Origin: Flavobacteriaceae bacterium 3519-10
GTDB taxonomy: Bacteria; Bacteroidota; Bacteroidia; Flavobacteriales; Weeksellaceae
Length of the DNA stretch: 64,000 bases
Reading direction: 5' to 3'
Assembly (NCBI GenBank): GCA_000023725.1
Contig: CP001673.1
Coordinates: 1,808,342-1,872,341, forward strand
Shown here: piece by piece, positions 26,956 through 35,061 of the stretch
How the letters are laid out: each line of letters begins with the position of its first letter
Position numbering within the stretch: position 1 is the first letter of the stretch
Program-made: the position numbers and the translations under genes
Notes under the pieces: model-generated
Seen by the model: the letters and a program-made list of their open reading frames with translations, nothing else
What the model was told of the DNA's origin: nothing
The model's database searches: none

Positions 26956-27516
26956 ATGGAACATTGCGAAGCACTCATTATTGGTGGATCTGCCGGCAGC
27001 CTTGAAGTTCTTTTGAAGGTGTTACCCGGTCTGAAAGAAACACTTTCTTTCCCGATCATCATCGTTCTGCACCGCAAATCCGGAAAAGACAGAATACTTA
27101 CGGATCTGCTTGCGAGTAAAACAGTCCTGAACGTAAGCGAAGCCACTGAAAAAGATAAAATTGAACCAGCCACGGTGTACATTGCCCCACCCGATTACCA
27201 CCTACTGATTGAAAACGACCGCACTTTTTCCCTTGACGCCTCAGAAAAGGTAAATTTCTCGAGACCTTCAATTGATGTCACGTTCGAAAACGCCGCAGCC
27301 GTGTACGGAGAAAATGTGGTATGTTTGCTGCTTTCAGGCGCGAACACCGACGGCACGGCAGGCCTCAAAGACGTGCAAATAAGCGGCGGCAGAGTGCTTG
27401 TACAGGACCCTGAAACCGCTACCGTGCGTTATATGCCTGAAAACGCACTGCTTCATGTGGCTGCCGATGCGGTGCTGGACCCGGAACACATCGCGGATTT
27501 TATAAACAAACTTTAG
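26956..27516 (+). CDS. cheB: CheB-type methylesterase domain lacking a receiver
   Basis: Only the CheB catalytic domain is present (186 residues). The triad is visible: Ser12 in GGSAGS, His39 in VLHRKSG and Asp132 in GANTDGTAG. Classical CheB has an N-terminal receiver that gates activity; here it is absent and no truncation is visible, since the ATG lies 2 bp behind cheR. Control must come from elsewhere, perhaps from the stand-alone receivers on either side. It would remove methyl groups added by the CheR homologue. Confidence 0.92.
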   Translation: MEHCEALIIGGSAGSLEVLLKVLPGLKETLSFPIIIVLHRKSGKDRILTDLLASKTVLNVSEATEKDKIEPATVYIAPPDYHLLIENDRTFSLDASEKVNFSRPSIDVTFENAAAVYGENVVCLLLSGANTDGTAGLKDVQISGGRVLVQDPETATVRYMPENALLHVAADAVLDPEHIADFINKL

Positions 27517-27533
27517 AACTGACTTAAATAATT

Positions 27534-27905
27534 ATGATAAAAGAAAACAAGAAGGTATTTATTTTCGACGACAATGTTGAGATCCTTGAATTGTGCACAG
27601 AAATATTAAACGATATCGGCTGTGAAGTGAAAACCTCGCCTACCACAACCGACGTTGAGGAGCAGGTTGCCGAATTTATGCCGGACCTTATTCTGATGGA
27701 CAACTGGCTGCCCGACATCAGTGGTGTTGAAGCTACAAAGCTCATCAAAGCCAATGACGACCTCAAACACATCCCGGTGATTTATTTTTCCGCGAACAGC
27801 AACATCGGCGAACTCGCTTCCCTTGCCGGCGCCGAAAGTTACCTCGCCAAACCGTTTGATATTGATCAGTTTGAGCAAATGATTCTGAAATATGCTGATG
27901 CCTAA
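27534..27905 (+). CDS. Single-domain response regulator
   Basis: A 123-residue receiver: DDN acidic residues (12-14), Asp56 in LILMDNWLPDISG, a Ser in IYFSANS at the Thr position, and Lys in LAKPFD. It differs clearly from the other receiver at 25762, so it is not a recent copy. It is the last signalling gene of the operon, 17 bp behind cheB, and could be the final phosphate sink or output. Confidence 0.92.
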   Translation: MIKENKKVFIFDDNVEILELCTEILNDIGCEVKTSPTTTDVEEQVAEFMPDLILMDNWLPDISGVEATKLIKANDDLKHIPVIYFSANSNIGELASLAGAESYLAKPFDIDQFEQMILKYADA

Positions 27906-27929
27906 CTGATTCATAAAAAAAACCAAAAC

Positions 27930-28913
27930 ATGTCCACAGCAAAAAATACCGAAAAAACAAGACTTCACCTCCGGAATAAAAACCGCGAGCGCTACGACCT
28001 CGATGCGCTGAAAATTGCAGTGCCGGAACTCGAAAAACACATCAAAGCAAATAAATACGGTGAAGAATCGGTAGATTTCGCAAACCCTGAAGCGGTGAAA
28101 CTGCTCAATAAAGCTCTACTCAGCCATTATTACGGCATTAAAAACTGGGATTTTCCGGCAGAAAACCTTTGTCCACCCATTCCCGGGCGGGCAGATTACC
28201 TTCATTATATGGCGGATCTTCTGGGCCAGAGTAATTTCGGCACAATTCCCACCGGCGCAAAAATCACGGCGCTCGATATTGGCGTTGGCGCGAGCTGCAT
28301 TTACCCGATTATCGGAGCTACCGAATATGGCTGGAATTTCATCGGTTCTGATATTGATGAGCAATCTGTTGATTCAGCGCAGAAAATCGTTGAAGCCAAC
28401 GAAGCACTAAGTGGTAAAATCGAAATAAGGCTGCAGAAAAATCCCGAAGCATTCTTTAAGAACATCATTTCTCCCGACGATAAAATCGATTTAACGGTTT
28501 GTAACCCGCCTTTTCATTCATCGGCAGAAGATGCTCATAAAGGGAGTTTGAGAAAAATTAAAAACCTTTCCGGCAAAAAAACCGAAACCGCTGAACTCAA
28601 CTTCGCCGGCATCAGCAATGAGTTGATTTATGATGGTGGAGAAATTGGCTTTATCCGCAACATGATCCTCGAAAGCAAGGATTTCGCGCAGAACTGTTAT
28701 TGGTTTTCGACCTTGGTTTCAAAGGAATCCAATATGAAAAAGATCTATAAAATGCTTGAGGAAGTGAAAACGATGCACCTCAAAACCATTCCGATGGGAA
28801 CCGGAAATAAATCGAGCCGCATTATCGCGTGGACATTTCTTTCGAAAGAAGAACAGCGGGAATGGCGGGAAACGCGCTGGAGATTGTCGGAAGATAAAAA
28901 AACAGGTGAGTAA
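27930..28913 (+). CDS. rlmF: 23S rRNA (adenine-1618-N6)-methyltransferase
   Basis: A 327-residue RlmF (YbiN) family enzyme, methylating N6 of a single adenine of 23S rRNA with SAM. The SAM motif is LDIGVGAS (115-122) and the N6-adenine catalytic motif is CNPPFHSS (191-198). The N-terminal LHLRNKNRERYD and YGIKNWDFP segments are characteristic. It begins 24 bp behind the signalling operon and overlaps the next gene by 8 bp. Confidence 0.92.
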   Translation: MSTAKNTEKTRLHLRNKNRERYDLDALKIAVPELEKHIKANKYGEESVDFANPEAVKLLNKALLSHYYGIKNWDFPAENLCPPIPGRADYLHYMADLLGQSNFGTIPTGAKITALDIGVGASCIYPIIGATEYGWNFIGSDIDEQSVDSAQKIVEANEALSGKIEIRLQKNPEAFFKNIISPDDKIDLTVCNPPFHSSAEDAHKGSLRKIKNLSGKKTETAELNFAGISNELIYDGGEIGFIRNMILESKDFAQNCYWFSTLVSKESNMKKIYKMLEEVKTMHLKTIPMGTGNKSSRIIAWTFLSKEEQREWRETRWRLSEDKKTGE

Positions 28914-29547
28914 AATATACATTTTCAGTGGCTTGGGTGTTGATCAAAGGGTTTTTGAAAACATTGATTTCGGAAACCTGGATATTGAATTCATTGACTG
29001 GATTGTTCCTCTCCGTCACGAGCCTATAAAAGACTACGCCAAGAGAATATCGCAGAAGATTACGGCAGATCAACCTATTTTAATGGGTTTATCTTTTGGC
29101 GGATTCATTGCCGTTGAAATAGCAAAGATTATTGAGACGAAAAAAGTCATTTTAATTGCGTCAGCAAAAACCTGCGCCGAACTTCCTGCAATTTACAAGT
29201 TCATCGGAAAATTACAACTCAACAAATTAGTACCTGTCGCCGTTCTTAAAAGTCACAGTTTTATGACGGACTGGTTCTTTGGAACCGAATCAAAGTCGGA
29301 CAAAATGCTTCTCAAAAACATCCTGAAAGACACTGATCCCAGATTTATAAGTTGGGCCATTGATGAAATACTCCATTGGCAAAATGAGAGCGAACCCAAA
29401 GACTGGGTTCACATTCATGGAGACCGTGACCGGATCCTCCCCTTAAAAAACGTAAAGACAAATTTCGTGATTAAAGACGGTGGACATTTTATGACGGTTA
29501 ATAAAGCGAAAGAAATTGAAGTAATAATAAAAAACATTCTCACTTAA
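28906..29547 (+). CDS. Small alpha/beta hydrolase
   Basis: A 213-residue alpha/beta-hydrolase fold protein with nucleophile Ser63 in GLSFGG, a late acidic residue in HGDRDRILP and the His in GGHFM. It begins at GTG 28906, inside the end of rlmF, indicating coupled translation. The substrate is unknown. There is no lid domain of note and no signal peptide. Confidence 0.8.
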   Translation: MSKIYIFSGLGVDQRVFENIDFGNLDIEFIDWIVPLRHEPIKDYAKRISQKITADQPILMGLSFGGFIAVEIAKIIETKKVILIASAKTCAELPAIYKFIGKLQLNKLVPVAVLKSHSFMTDWFFGTESKSDKMLLKNILKDTDPRFISWAIDEILHWQNESEPKDWVHIHGDRDRILPLKNVKTNFVIKDGGHFMTVNKAKEIEVIIKNILT

Positions 29548-29710
29548 GGCATTAATTATTTTCTGCATAATTAAAGAACAGAATTCCGAAATAAATTGGG
29601 TTCTTATCCTGTGTGGTGTACAAATTTAACATCACAATCATACCCATTATCTATTTCCTGTCCATCGCTATGGAACAATATTTCCATAACTTGCCTTTAT
29701 AAATGGTATC

Positions 29711-30853
29711 ATGACGGACAGACAATTCACCTTCAGGCAGGGTTTTACCTTCACCAAACATACACCCGAAGAAATTTCACATTTCGACAGGGTTTTTGAG
29801 GTGTTCAAAGACCTGCTAACGCATACGTCGGGCGACATTGAGGAAGCTTTTGAATGGCTTGAAATGCTCGACAAAGAATACGACATTTTTACCGATGAAT
29901 ATACGCTTGCAGATTTTGAAGAAGACCTGAAAAAGCGCGGCTACATCAAAGAAGAAAAAGATCCCGATGACGGCAACACCGGCACCGGAAAAGGCAAAAA
30001 CATCCTGACGCCAAAACTTGAAAAAGCACTGCGCGAATTTGCGTTGGACCAAATTTTCGGTAAGCTTGAAAAAACCGGCATCGGAAACCACCGCACCGCG
30101 AAAGTAGGTGTTGGCGACGAGCGTGATGGCGAACACCGCGCGTTCCAGTTCGGCGACGACCTTTCCGCCGTAAATATGACCGAAAGCCTTAAAAACGCGC
30201 AGATCAACAACGGTATTTCGGATCTCAGAATGACGGAAGACGACCTGATAGTGGAGGAAACCCGCCACAAAGCCCAGATGAGCACGGTGCTGATGATCGA
30301 CATCAGCCACTCGATGATCCTCTACGGTGAAGACCGCATAACGCCGGCCAAAAAAGTGGCGATGGCGCTTGTGGAACTCATCAAAAGAAAATACCCGAAA
30401 GATTCTATTGACATCATTGTGTTTGGCAACGAAGCCTGGCCGATTAAAATCAAGGATCTGCCCTATCTTAACGTCGGGCCTTTCCACACGAACACGGTTG
30501 CGGGTCTCGAACTGGCGATGGATATCCTTCGCCGGAAACGGAACACCAATAAACAGATTTTTATGATTACCGACGGCAAACCCAGCTGCATTAAACTGCC
30601 AACGGGTGAACTTTACACCAATAGTTTCGGTCTCGATGAGATGATTGTTTCGGAATGCCTCACAAAAGCCGCGCAGGCCCGAAGACTCAAGATTCCGATC
30701 ACGACATTTATGATTGCGCAGGATCCTTACCTCAGGAAATTTGTGGAAGCCTTCACCGCGCAGAACAGAGGAAAAGCCTTCCTCACCGGACTTTCAAACC
30801 TCGGCGAAATGATTTTTGAAGATTATGAACGGAACAGGATTCGGAGAATTTAG
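29711..30853 (+). CDS. VWA-domain protein paired with a MoxR/chelatase-like ATPase
   Basis: A 380-residue cytoplasmic protein. The first 180 residues are charged and helical without a known domain. The von Willebrand A domain (about 190-375) has a complete MIDAS: DISHS (197-201), a Thr in HTNT (259-262) and Asp288 in MITDGKPS. AAA plus VWA pairs work as metal-chelatase or chaperone-like machines that load cofactors or remodel proteins. The AAA partner gene is 123 bp downstream, across a low-complexity spacer. The target is unknown. Confidence 0.82.
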   Translation: MTDRQFTFRQGFTFTKHTPEEISHFDRVFEVFKDLLTHTSGDIEEAFEWLEMLDKEYDIFTDEYTLADFEEDLKKRGYIKEEKDPDDGNTGTGKGKNILTPKLEKALREFALDQIFGKLEKTGIGNHRTAKVGVGDERDGEHRAFQFGDDLSAVNMTESLKNAQINNGISDLRMTEDDLIVEETRHKAQMSTVLMIDISHSMILYGEDRITPAKKVAMALVELIKRKYPKDSIDIIVFGNEAWPIKIKDLPYLNVGPFHTNTVAGLELAMDILRRKRNTNKQIFMITDGKPSCIKLPTGELYTNSFGLDEMIVSECLTKAAQARRLKIPITTFMIAQDPYLRKFVEAFTAQNRGKAFLTGLSNLGEMIFEDYERNRIRRI

Positions 30854-30976
30854 AGGCGAGATTCAAGAATCAAGAGCCAAGAGCCAGGAATCCAGATTGC
30901 AGATTTTGGATTTCAGACATCAGACATCTACCACCCAATGCCCATCATCAAACATCCATCACCCAACAATAAATAT
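30854..30976 (+). repeat. Low-complexity intergenic repeat between the VWA and AAA genes
   Basis: The 5' part repeats short units: TCAAGA (twice), AGAGCC-type units in tandem (about 30877-30892), then CAGACATCAGACATC and CATCA/CATCC units further on. It is unlike the coding DNA on both sides. An in-frame ATG at 30938 inside it is not taken as the start of the AAA gene. Confidence 0.55.
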
Positions 30977-32431
30977 ATGAAAAACGATACGACAATTAAA
31001 GAATTAAAGAATTCAGGATATACGCACAAAACCATTAATAAAGAAATTCAGACCAAGCTCATTACCAAGATAAAAGCCAAAGAACCTGTATTTGAAGGGC
31101 TTTGGGGTTACGAGGATACTGTAGTTCCCCAACTTAAAAAAGCAATTTTGGCCGGACATCACATCAACCTTTTAGGTTTGCGCGGACAGGCAAAAACCCG
31201 CATCGCCAGAAGCATGGTCAGCCTGCTCGATGAATATATGCCGATAGTAAAAGGCTCTGAAATCAACGACAGTCCGTTCCAGCCGATATCGAAATTTGCG
31301 CGTGACCTTGTTGCCGAACACGGCGATGATACGCCAATCTCGTGGGTGCACCGGTCCGACCGTTTCTTCGAGAAACTCGCAACGCCCGATGTGAATGTAG
31401 CTGACCTGATCGGCGATATCGATCCGATTAAAGCTGCGACTTTGAAACTGCCGTATTCCGATGAGCGCGTGCTGCATTACGGAATGATTCCGCGTGCCAA
31501 CCGCTGCATTTTTGTTTTGAATGAACTTCCCGATCTGCAGGCAAGAATTCAGGTTTCACTATTCAATATTTTGCAGGAAGGCGATGTGCAGATCCGCGGA
31601 TTTCAACTCAGAATGCCTTTGGATATTCAGTTCCTGTTCACGGCAAACCCCGAAGATTATACGAACCGCGGCAGCATTGTGACGCCTCTGAAAGACCGTA
31701 TCGGTTCGCAGATTTTTACTCATTACCCGAAAACCGTTGCGTTAGCCCGGCAGATCACGGAGCAGGAAGCGCTTGTTTCCGAGGATGACAAAGCGCACAT
31801 CACCGTTCCGGGTTTGGCGAAAGACCTTTTGGAAGAAGTCGCGTTCGCGGCGCGTGAAAGCGAATATGTTGATGCCAAAAGCGGCGTGAGCGCACGACTT
31901 ACCATTTCAGCAATGGAAAACCTGATGGCGGCTGCAAAACTGAGGCTGATTGAATCTGGAGTGGAGCAAACCACTGTAAGGCTGGTCGATTTCATGTCGA
32001 TCATCCCGTCGATAACCGGCAAGATCGAACTTGTTTACGAAGGCGAGCAGGAAGGCGCCGACCATGTGGCGAAGCTGCTGATCGACCAGGCGGTTATGGT
32101 TCAGTTCGAACAGCTTTTCCCGCGCATCCCGAAACTCGAGAAAGAAGGCATTAAAACGCCGTACACCGACCTCATCAAATGGTTTGACCAAAACGCTGTA
32201 GAACTCAATTACGACGATTCCGATGAAGAATTTTATTCCAAACTCGAGAGCATTACGCCTCTTTCGTCAATTGTCGAAGAAAATGTGGAACATATGAGTG
32301 CTGAGGATAAAAAATTCTGCAAAGAACTGATATTATGGGCGTTAACCATCGGTAAAAAACTGGACCGTACCGAAAACCAGAACGCCTACACATTTGATTC
32401 TGCGGGAATTGGGAAGTATTTTAGCAAATAA
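30977..32431 (+). CDS. AAA+ ATPase of the MoxR / magnesium-chelatase I type with altered Walker motifs
   Basis: A 484-residue AAA+ protein. The Walker A position reads GLRGQAKT (67-74), with Ala for the usual Gly before Lys-Thr. The Walker B position reads IFVLNE (178-183), with Asn for Asp but the catalytic Glu kept. LFTANPEDYTNRG fits sensor 1 and the following RIGSQIFTHYP resembles ChlI/MoxR. A lid region and a 150-residue C-terminal extension follow. With the VWA protein it should form a two-component remodelling machine. The start at 30977 excludes 13 residues read from the repeat region. A perfect terminator follows. Confidence 0.82.
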   Translation: MKNDTTIKELKNSGYTHKTINKEIQTKLITKIKAKEPVFEGLWGYEDTVVPQLKKAILAGHHINLLGLRGQAKTRIARSMVSLLDEYMPIVKGSEINDSPFQPISKFARDLVAEHGDDTPISWVHRSDRFFEKLATPDVNVADLIGDIDPIKAATLKLPYSDERVLHYGMIPRANRCIFVLNELPDLQARIQVSLFNILQEGDVQIRGFQLRMPLDIQFLFTANPEDYTNRGSIVTPLKDRIGSQIFTHYPKTVALARQITEQEALVSEDDKAHITVPGLAKDLLEEVAFAARESEYVDAKSGVSARLTISAMENLMAAAKLRLIESGVEQTTVRLVDFMSIIPSITGKIELVYEGEQEGADHVAKLLIDQAVMVQFEQLFPRIPKLEKEGIKTPYTDLIKWFDQNAVELNYDDSDEEFYSKLESITPLSSIVEENVEHMSAEDKKFCKELILWALTIGKKLDRTENQNAYTFDSAGIGKYFSK

Positions 32432-32456
32432 ATACGTCAGAAAGAACATTTACAAG

Positions 32457-32488
32457 CAGCCTTAAATCCAGTATTTAAGGCTGTTTTT
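32457..32488 (+). terminator. Terminator after the AAA ATPase gene
   Basis: Perfect 11-bp stem (32457-32467 with 32473-32483), 5-nt loop, then five T. Confidence 0.9.
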
Positions 32489-32596
32489 ATTTGCGTTTGA
32501 CATTAATAATGATGTGCTGAGAAATTAAAACTTTATCAGACGTCCGACTTTGATCAGCAGCCTTCTACTATTCAAGAAATTGAATAGCAACTAATT

Positions 32597-32630
32597 TTTA
32601 TTGTTTATCAATAAATATTTATTACATTTG
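32597..32630 (+). promoter_or_regulatory. Promoter of the DUF2975/HTH pair overlapped by a palindrome
   Basis: TTG (32601-32603), a 19-nt spacer and TACATTTG (32623-32630) form a near-ideal Bacteroidota promoter. The perfect inverted repeat TTTATTG-5 nt-CAATAAA (32597-32615) covers the -33 element, the usual position for a repressor site. The HTH gene in the same operon is the natural candidate to bind it. Confidence 0.65.
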
Positions 32631-32651
32631 ATTCAATAAAAACTTTTAGTC

Positions 32652-33188
32652 ATGTCAAAAACAGATAACACCGTATTCATTGTGCTGCAGGTTGTGGCCT
32701 GGATTATTTTTGTGGGGCTCTCCATTGAAGCCGGCGGCCTCATCGTGAACTTCATTTTCAGTCTGTATAAGCCTGAGGTGGTTCAGAACCTTTACAACAA
32801 GCTGGATCTTAGCGAAATGTACGCCCACAGCCGCCGCGCCTACTACGGAATGTACAGTTTTGCCATTGCGGTTTCGCTGCTGAAAGCTGTGATGTTCTAT
32901 CACGTGATTACGCTGCTGAGCACGCTTAAACTCACTAATCCCTTTACCGTTTTGGTGTCTAAACAGATTTACACCATCAGTTACTACACGCTTTCGATCG
33001 GGCTGTTAAGTTATCTCGCACGGCAGTCGGCGCAGAAGCTGCAGCACGCTGGGATTGATACCTCAAATCTTAATGAATACTGGGCCGACAGCCAGGCTTT
33101 TGTACTGATGGCGGCGGTAATTTATGCGATTGCGGCGATCTTCAAGAAAGGAATTGAGCTTCAGGACGAACACGATTTAACGGTTTAG
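32652..33188 (+). CDS. DUF2975 family membrane protein
   Basis: A 178-residue integral membrane protein with four predicted helices (about 8-30, 62-85, 100-122, 148-165). The layout and the gene directly behind it, a short Cro/CI-type HTH, are those of the widespread DUF2975-YozG pair, where the small HTH protein is believed to regulate the membrane protein's operon. The function is unknown. The stop codon is 3 bp before the HTH start. Confidence 0.78.
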   Translation: MSKTDNTVFIVLQVVAWIIFVGLSIEAGGLIVNFIFSLYKPEVVQNLYNKLDLSEMYAHSRRAYYGMYSFAIAVSLLKAVMFYHVITLLSTLKLTNPFTVLVSKQIYTISYYTLSIGLLSYLARQSAQKLQHAGIDTSNLNEYWADSQAFVLMAAVIYAIAAIFKKGIELQDEHDLTV

Positions 33189-33191
33189 GAT

Positions 33192-33407
33192 ATGCCGATC
33201 ATTGTAAACCTTGACGTCATGATGGCCAAACGGAAAATGTCTCTGAATGAACTTTCCGAAAAAGTTGACCTTACCCTCTCCAACCTTTCGATCCTTAAAA
33301 CCGGCAAGGCCAAAGCCGTGCGTTTCAGTACTTTGGAAGCCATCTGTAAGGCACTGGACTGCCAGCCGGGGGATTTGTTGGAGTTTGTGAGGGAGGAGGA
33401 GAAGTGA
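33192..33407 (+). CDS. Small XRE/YozG-type HTH regulator
   Basis: A 71-residue single-domain Cro/CI HTH. MSLNELSEKVDLTLSNLSILKTG is the helix-turn-helix, followed by FSTLEAICKALDCQPGDLLEF, the YozG-like end. Co-transcribed with the DUF2975 gene. The palindrome over the operon promoter suggests autoregulation. Confidence 0.87.
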   Translation: MPIIVNLDVMMAKRKMSLNELSEKVDLTLSNLSILKTGKAKAVRFSTLEAICKALDCQPGDLLEFVREEEK

Positions 33408-33592
33408 AATAAATGGCATCTAGAAAAGAAGTATGTTTTGACCGGACCAAAGAAAACATCGTAAGACAAGGATTTACTTAGTGTTGGGAATTTTTAAGCA
33501 TAAGATTTTCCAAAATTTTTTTTTAGCGTGACTTGTGTTACTGATGGTCACAACAAAAATACATTCATCCTTTACCATAAAATAACCCATCA

Positions 33593-33895
33593 ATGATCGA
33601 GCAAAAACTAGAATTATTTGAATTTCTTGACTACATTACCATAAAATATAAAATTGTAAAGAAGAAATTCACCAGTATAGATTTCGATGAATCTGCTTTA
33701 ATAAAAATTTTAATGGCAACTTATTTAGATAAGTTTGAATCTAAAGATGCTTTAGAATTTTATGATCATCCTCTGTCCAAAAGAGAAATTGACATTGTTA
33801 TTGAGAATTACGATTTCACTCAGATTAACAATGAAGTTTTGCTAGAGTTCCAAATTCCGAAGCAATCGAGGAATTGGAAACAAAGGTTAAAATAA
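33593..33895 (+). CDS. Hypothetical protein, possibly the first half of a frameshifted gene
   Basis: A 100-residue frame in a clearly more AT-rich stretch than its neighbours, rich in Lys, Ile, Phe and Asp. I recognise no family. Its last 15 codons give a basic unstructured tail, whereas the -1 frame over the same bases, open from about 33835, continues smoothly into the next small frame. A single protein of about 175 residues broken by a frameshift is therefore as likely as two proteins. Confidence 0.45.
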   Translation: MIEQKLELFEFLDYITIKYKIVKKKFTSIDFDESALIKILMATYLDKFESKDALEFYDHPLSKREIDIVIENYDFTQINNEVLLEFQIPKQSRNWKQRLK

Positions 33896-34116
33896 AAAGC
33901 AAAGGAAAAATATTTATTATTCACAAAAATGATGCAGATCCCTTTCCGTCAAATCCTCACGCTCATTGGATTGATACCAATTTGAAAATCGACCTATCTA
34001 ATGGTAAATGCTATCATATTCGAAAGCACATTTCGACCCTTTCCAAAAAAGAATTTAACGAACTGCGGACGAAAGCTGTTGAAATCGGCATAAAACTACC
34101 TGAACCAAAACACTGA
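33874..34116 (+). CDS. Hypothetical protein, possibly the second half of a frameshifted gene
   Basis: A frame of 80 residues whose only nearby start is TTG 33874, overlapping the previous frame by 22 bp. The core reads GKIFIIHKNDADPFPSNPHAH, then HIRKH and KEFNELRTKA. The frame remains open upstream of the TTG, encoding an acidic helix SEAIEELETKVK, which argues that the natural protein begins earlier in another frame. No function can be given. Confidence 0.45.
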   Translation: METKVKIKSKGKIFIIHKNDADPFPSNPHAHWIDTNLKIDLSNGKCYHIRKHISTLSKKEFNELRTKAVEIGIKLPEPKH

Positions 34117-34155
34117 AAATCCACTTGAAACGCGAATCCTAACTACCACGCGCTT

Positions 34156-34926
34156 CTACTCCTCCAAATACTCCCTAATCCTCTCCTTCGGAATTAAATC
34201 CAGCACGGCATTTACATCGATGATTTTATGCTCATTGATAATGCTTTCCACGGATTTTGCGGCATCAGGATAATTAACGAGACGCTCCAGAAGTCCGTAT
34301 ACGTTCACCATTTTTTTGTGGGTGTTTTCAGAATCGCCGCCAAACCACGAACCGTTGAAATGGTGGCTCACATAATTCTTCGGCAAATCTTGTGAGAAAT
34401 ATACCGACGGATAAAGTTTTACGCCGTGTTTAAGTTCCTGAATGGTGTCGCTATAACGGTTGGCGCCATATTCCTTTTCGAGCATTTCGGAGAAAACGTC
34501 GGTATTGATGCGCTCAAAAAAACCTTCCTGGCGGTTGTACCAGTCCATAAAATCTTTTGAGAGCTGATGTTTCGGCTCGGCCATCCAGAAAGCGGAATAC
34601 GGCACACCTTTCACCTCAAAACCACAGACAGCCTTCTCGTTAAGGAATTCATCGAGCGGAAGTTTAAGTTCCATATCGGTGTCCATATAGATGCCGCCGT
34701 GTTCGTACATCACTTTGGAGCGCACATAATCAGACGTAAAAGCCCATTTTCCCTGCGCAAAAGCTTCTTTCACGTAACTGTTATCGTCAACCGGAGAATT
34801 GCTTTCGTTCCATTCAATAATCTCAAAATCGGGATGAATACGTTTCCAGGACGCGATGCAATGCTCGGCAAGTTCGTGTTTTGGCTGCCCGCCAAACCAG
34901 CAATAATGTATTTTCTTAGGAATCAT
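34156..34926 (-). CDS. Glycosyltransferase with DXD sugar-binding motif (Gly_transf_sug family)
   Basis: A 256-residue cytoplasmic enzyme of the family that includes capsular-polysaccharide and OCH1-like transferases. It begins MIPKKIHYCWFGG, followed by SDYVRSKVMYEHGGIYMDTDME with the DTD nucleotide-sugar/metal motif (82-84). The C-terminal third is less conserved. It probably adds one sugar to a surface glycan. It stands alone, divergent from the GH13 gene and convergent with the AT-rich patch. Confidence 0.85.
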   Translation of the reverse strand: MIPKKIHYCWFGGQPKHELAEHCIASWKRIHPDFEIIEWNESNSPVDDNSYVKEAFAQGKWAFTSDYVRSKVMYEHGGIYMDTDMELKLPLDEFLNEKAVCGFEVKGVPYSAFWMAEPKHQLSKDFMDWYNRQEGFFERINTDVFSEMLEKEYGANRYSDTIQELKHGVKLYPSVYFSQDLPKNYVSHHFNGSWFGGDSENTHKKMVNVYGLLERLVNYPDAAKSVESIINEHKIIDVNAVLDLIPKERIREYLEE

Positions 34927-35061
34927 GGAGGTTTTAAATTTAGATTTTAGATTGTTCAGCTCACACTCTTTAGCAAAGATTGCACCTAATTTAACGCCGT
35001 CAAGGTGAATAAGGTTTATGATTTAAATGCTAATTTTAATCTTTAAATAAAATCAACTAAA

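Noticed and set aside
29596-29710. A short open frame before the VWA gene
   Set aside because: It overlaps the real VWA start in another frame, has no conserved sequence and no plausible start context.
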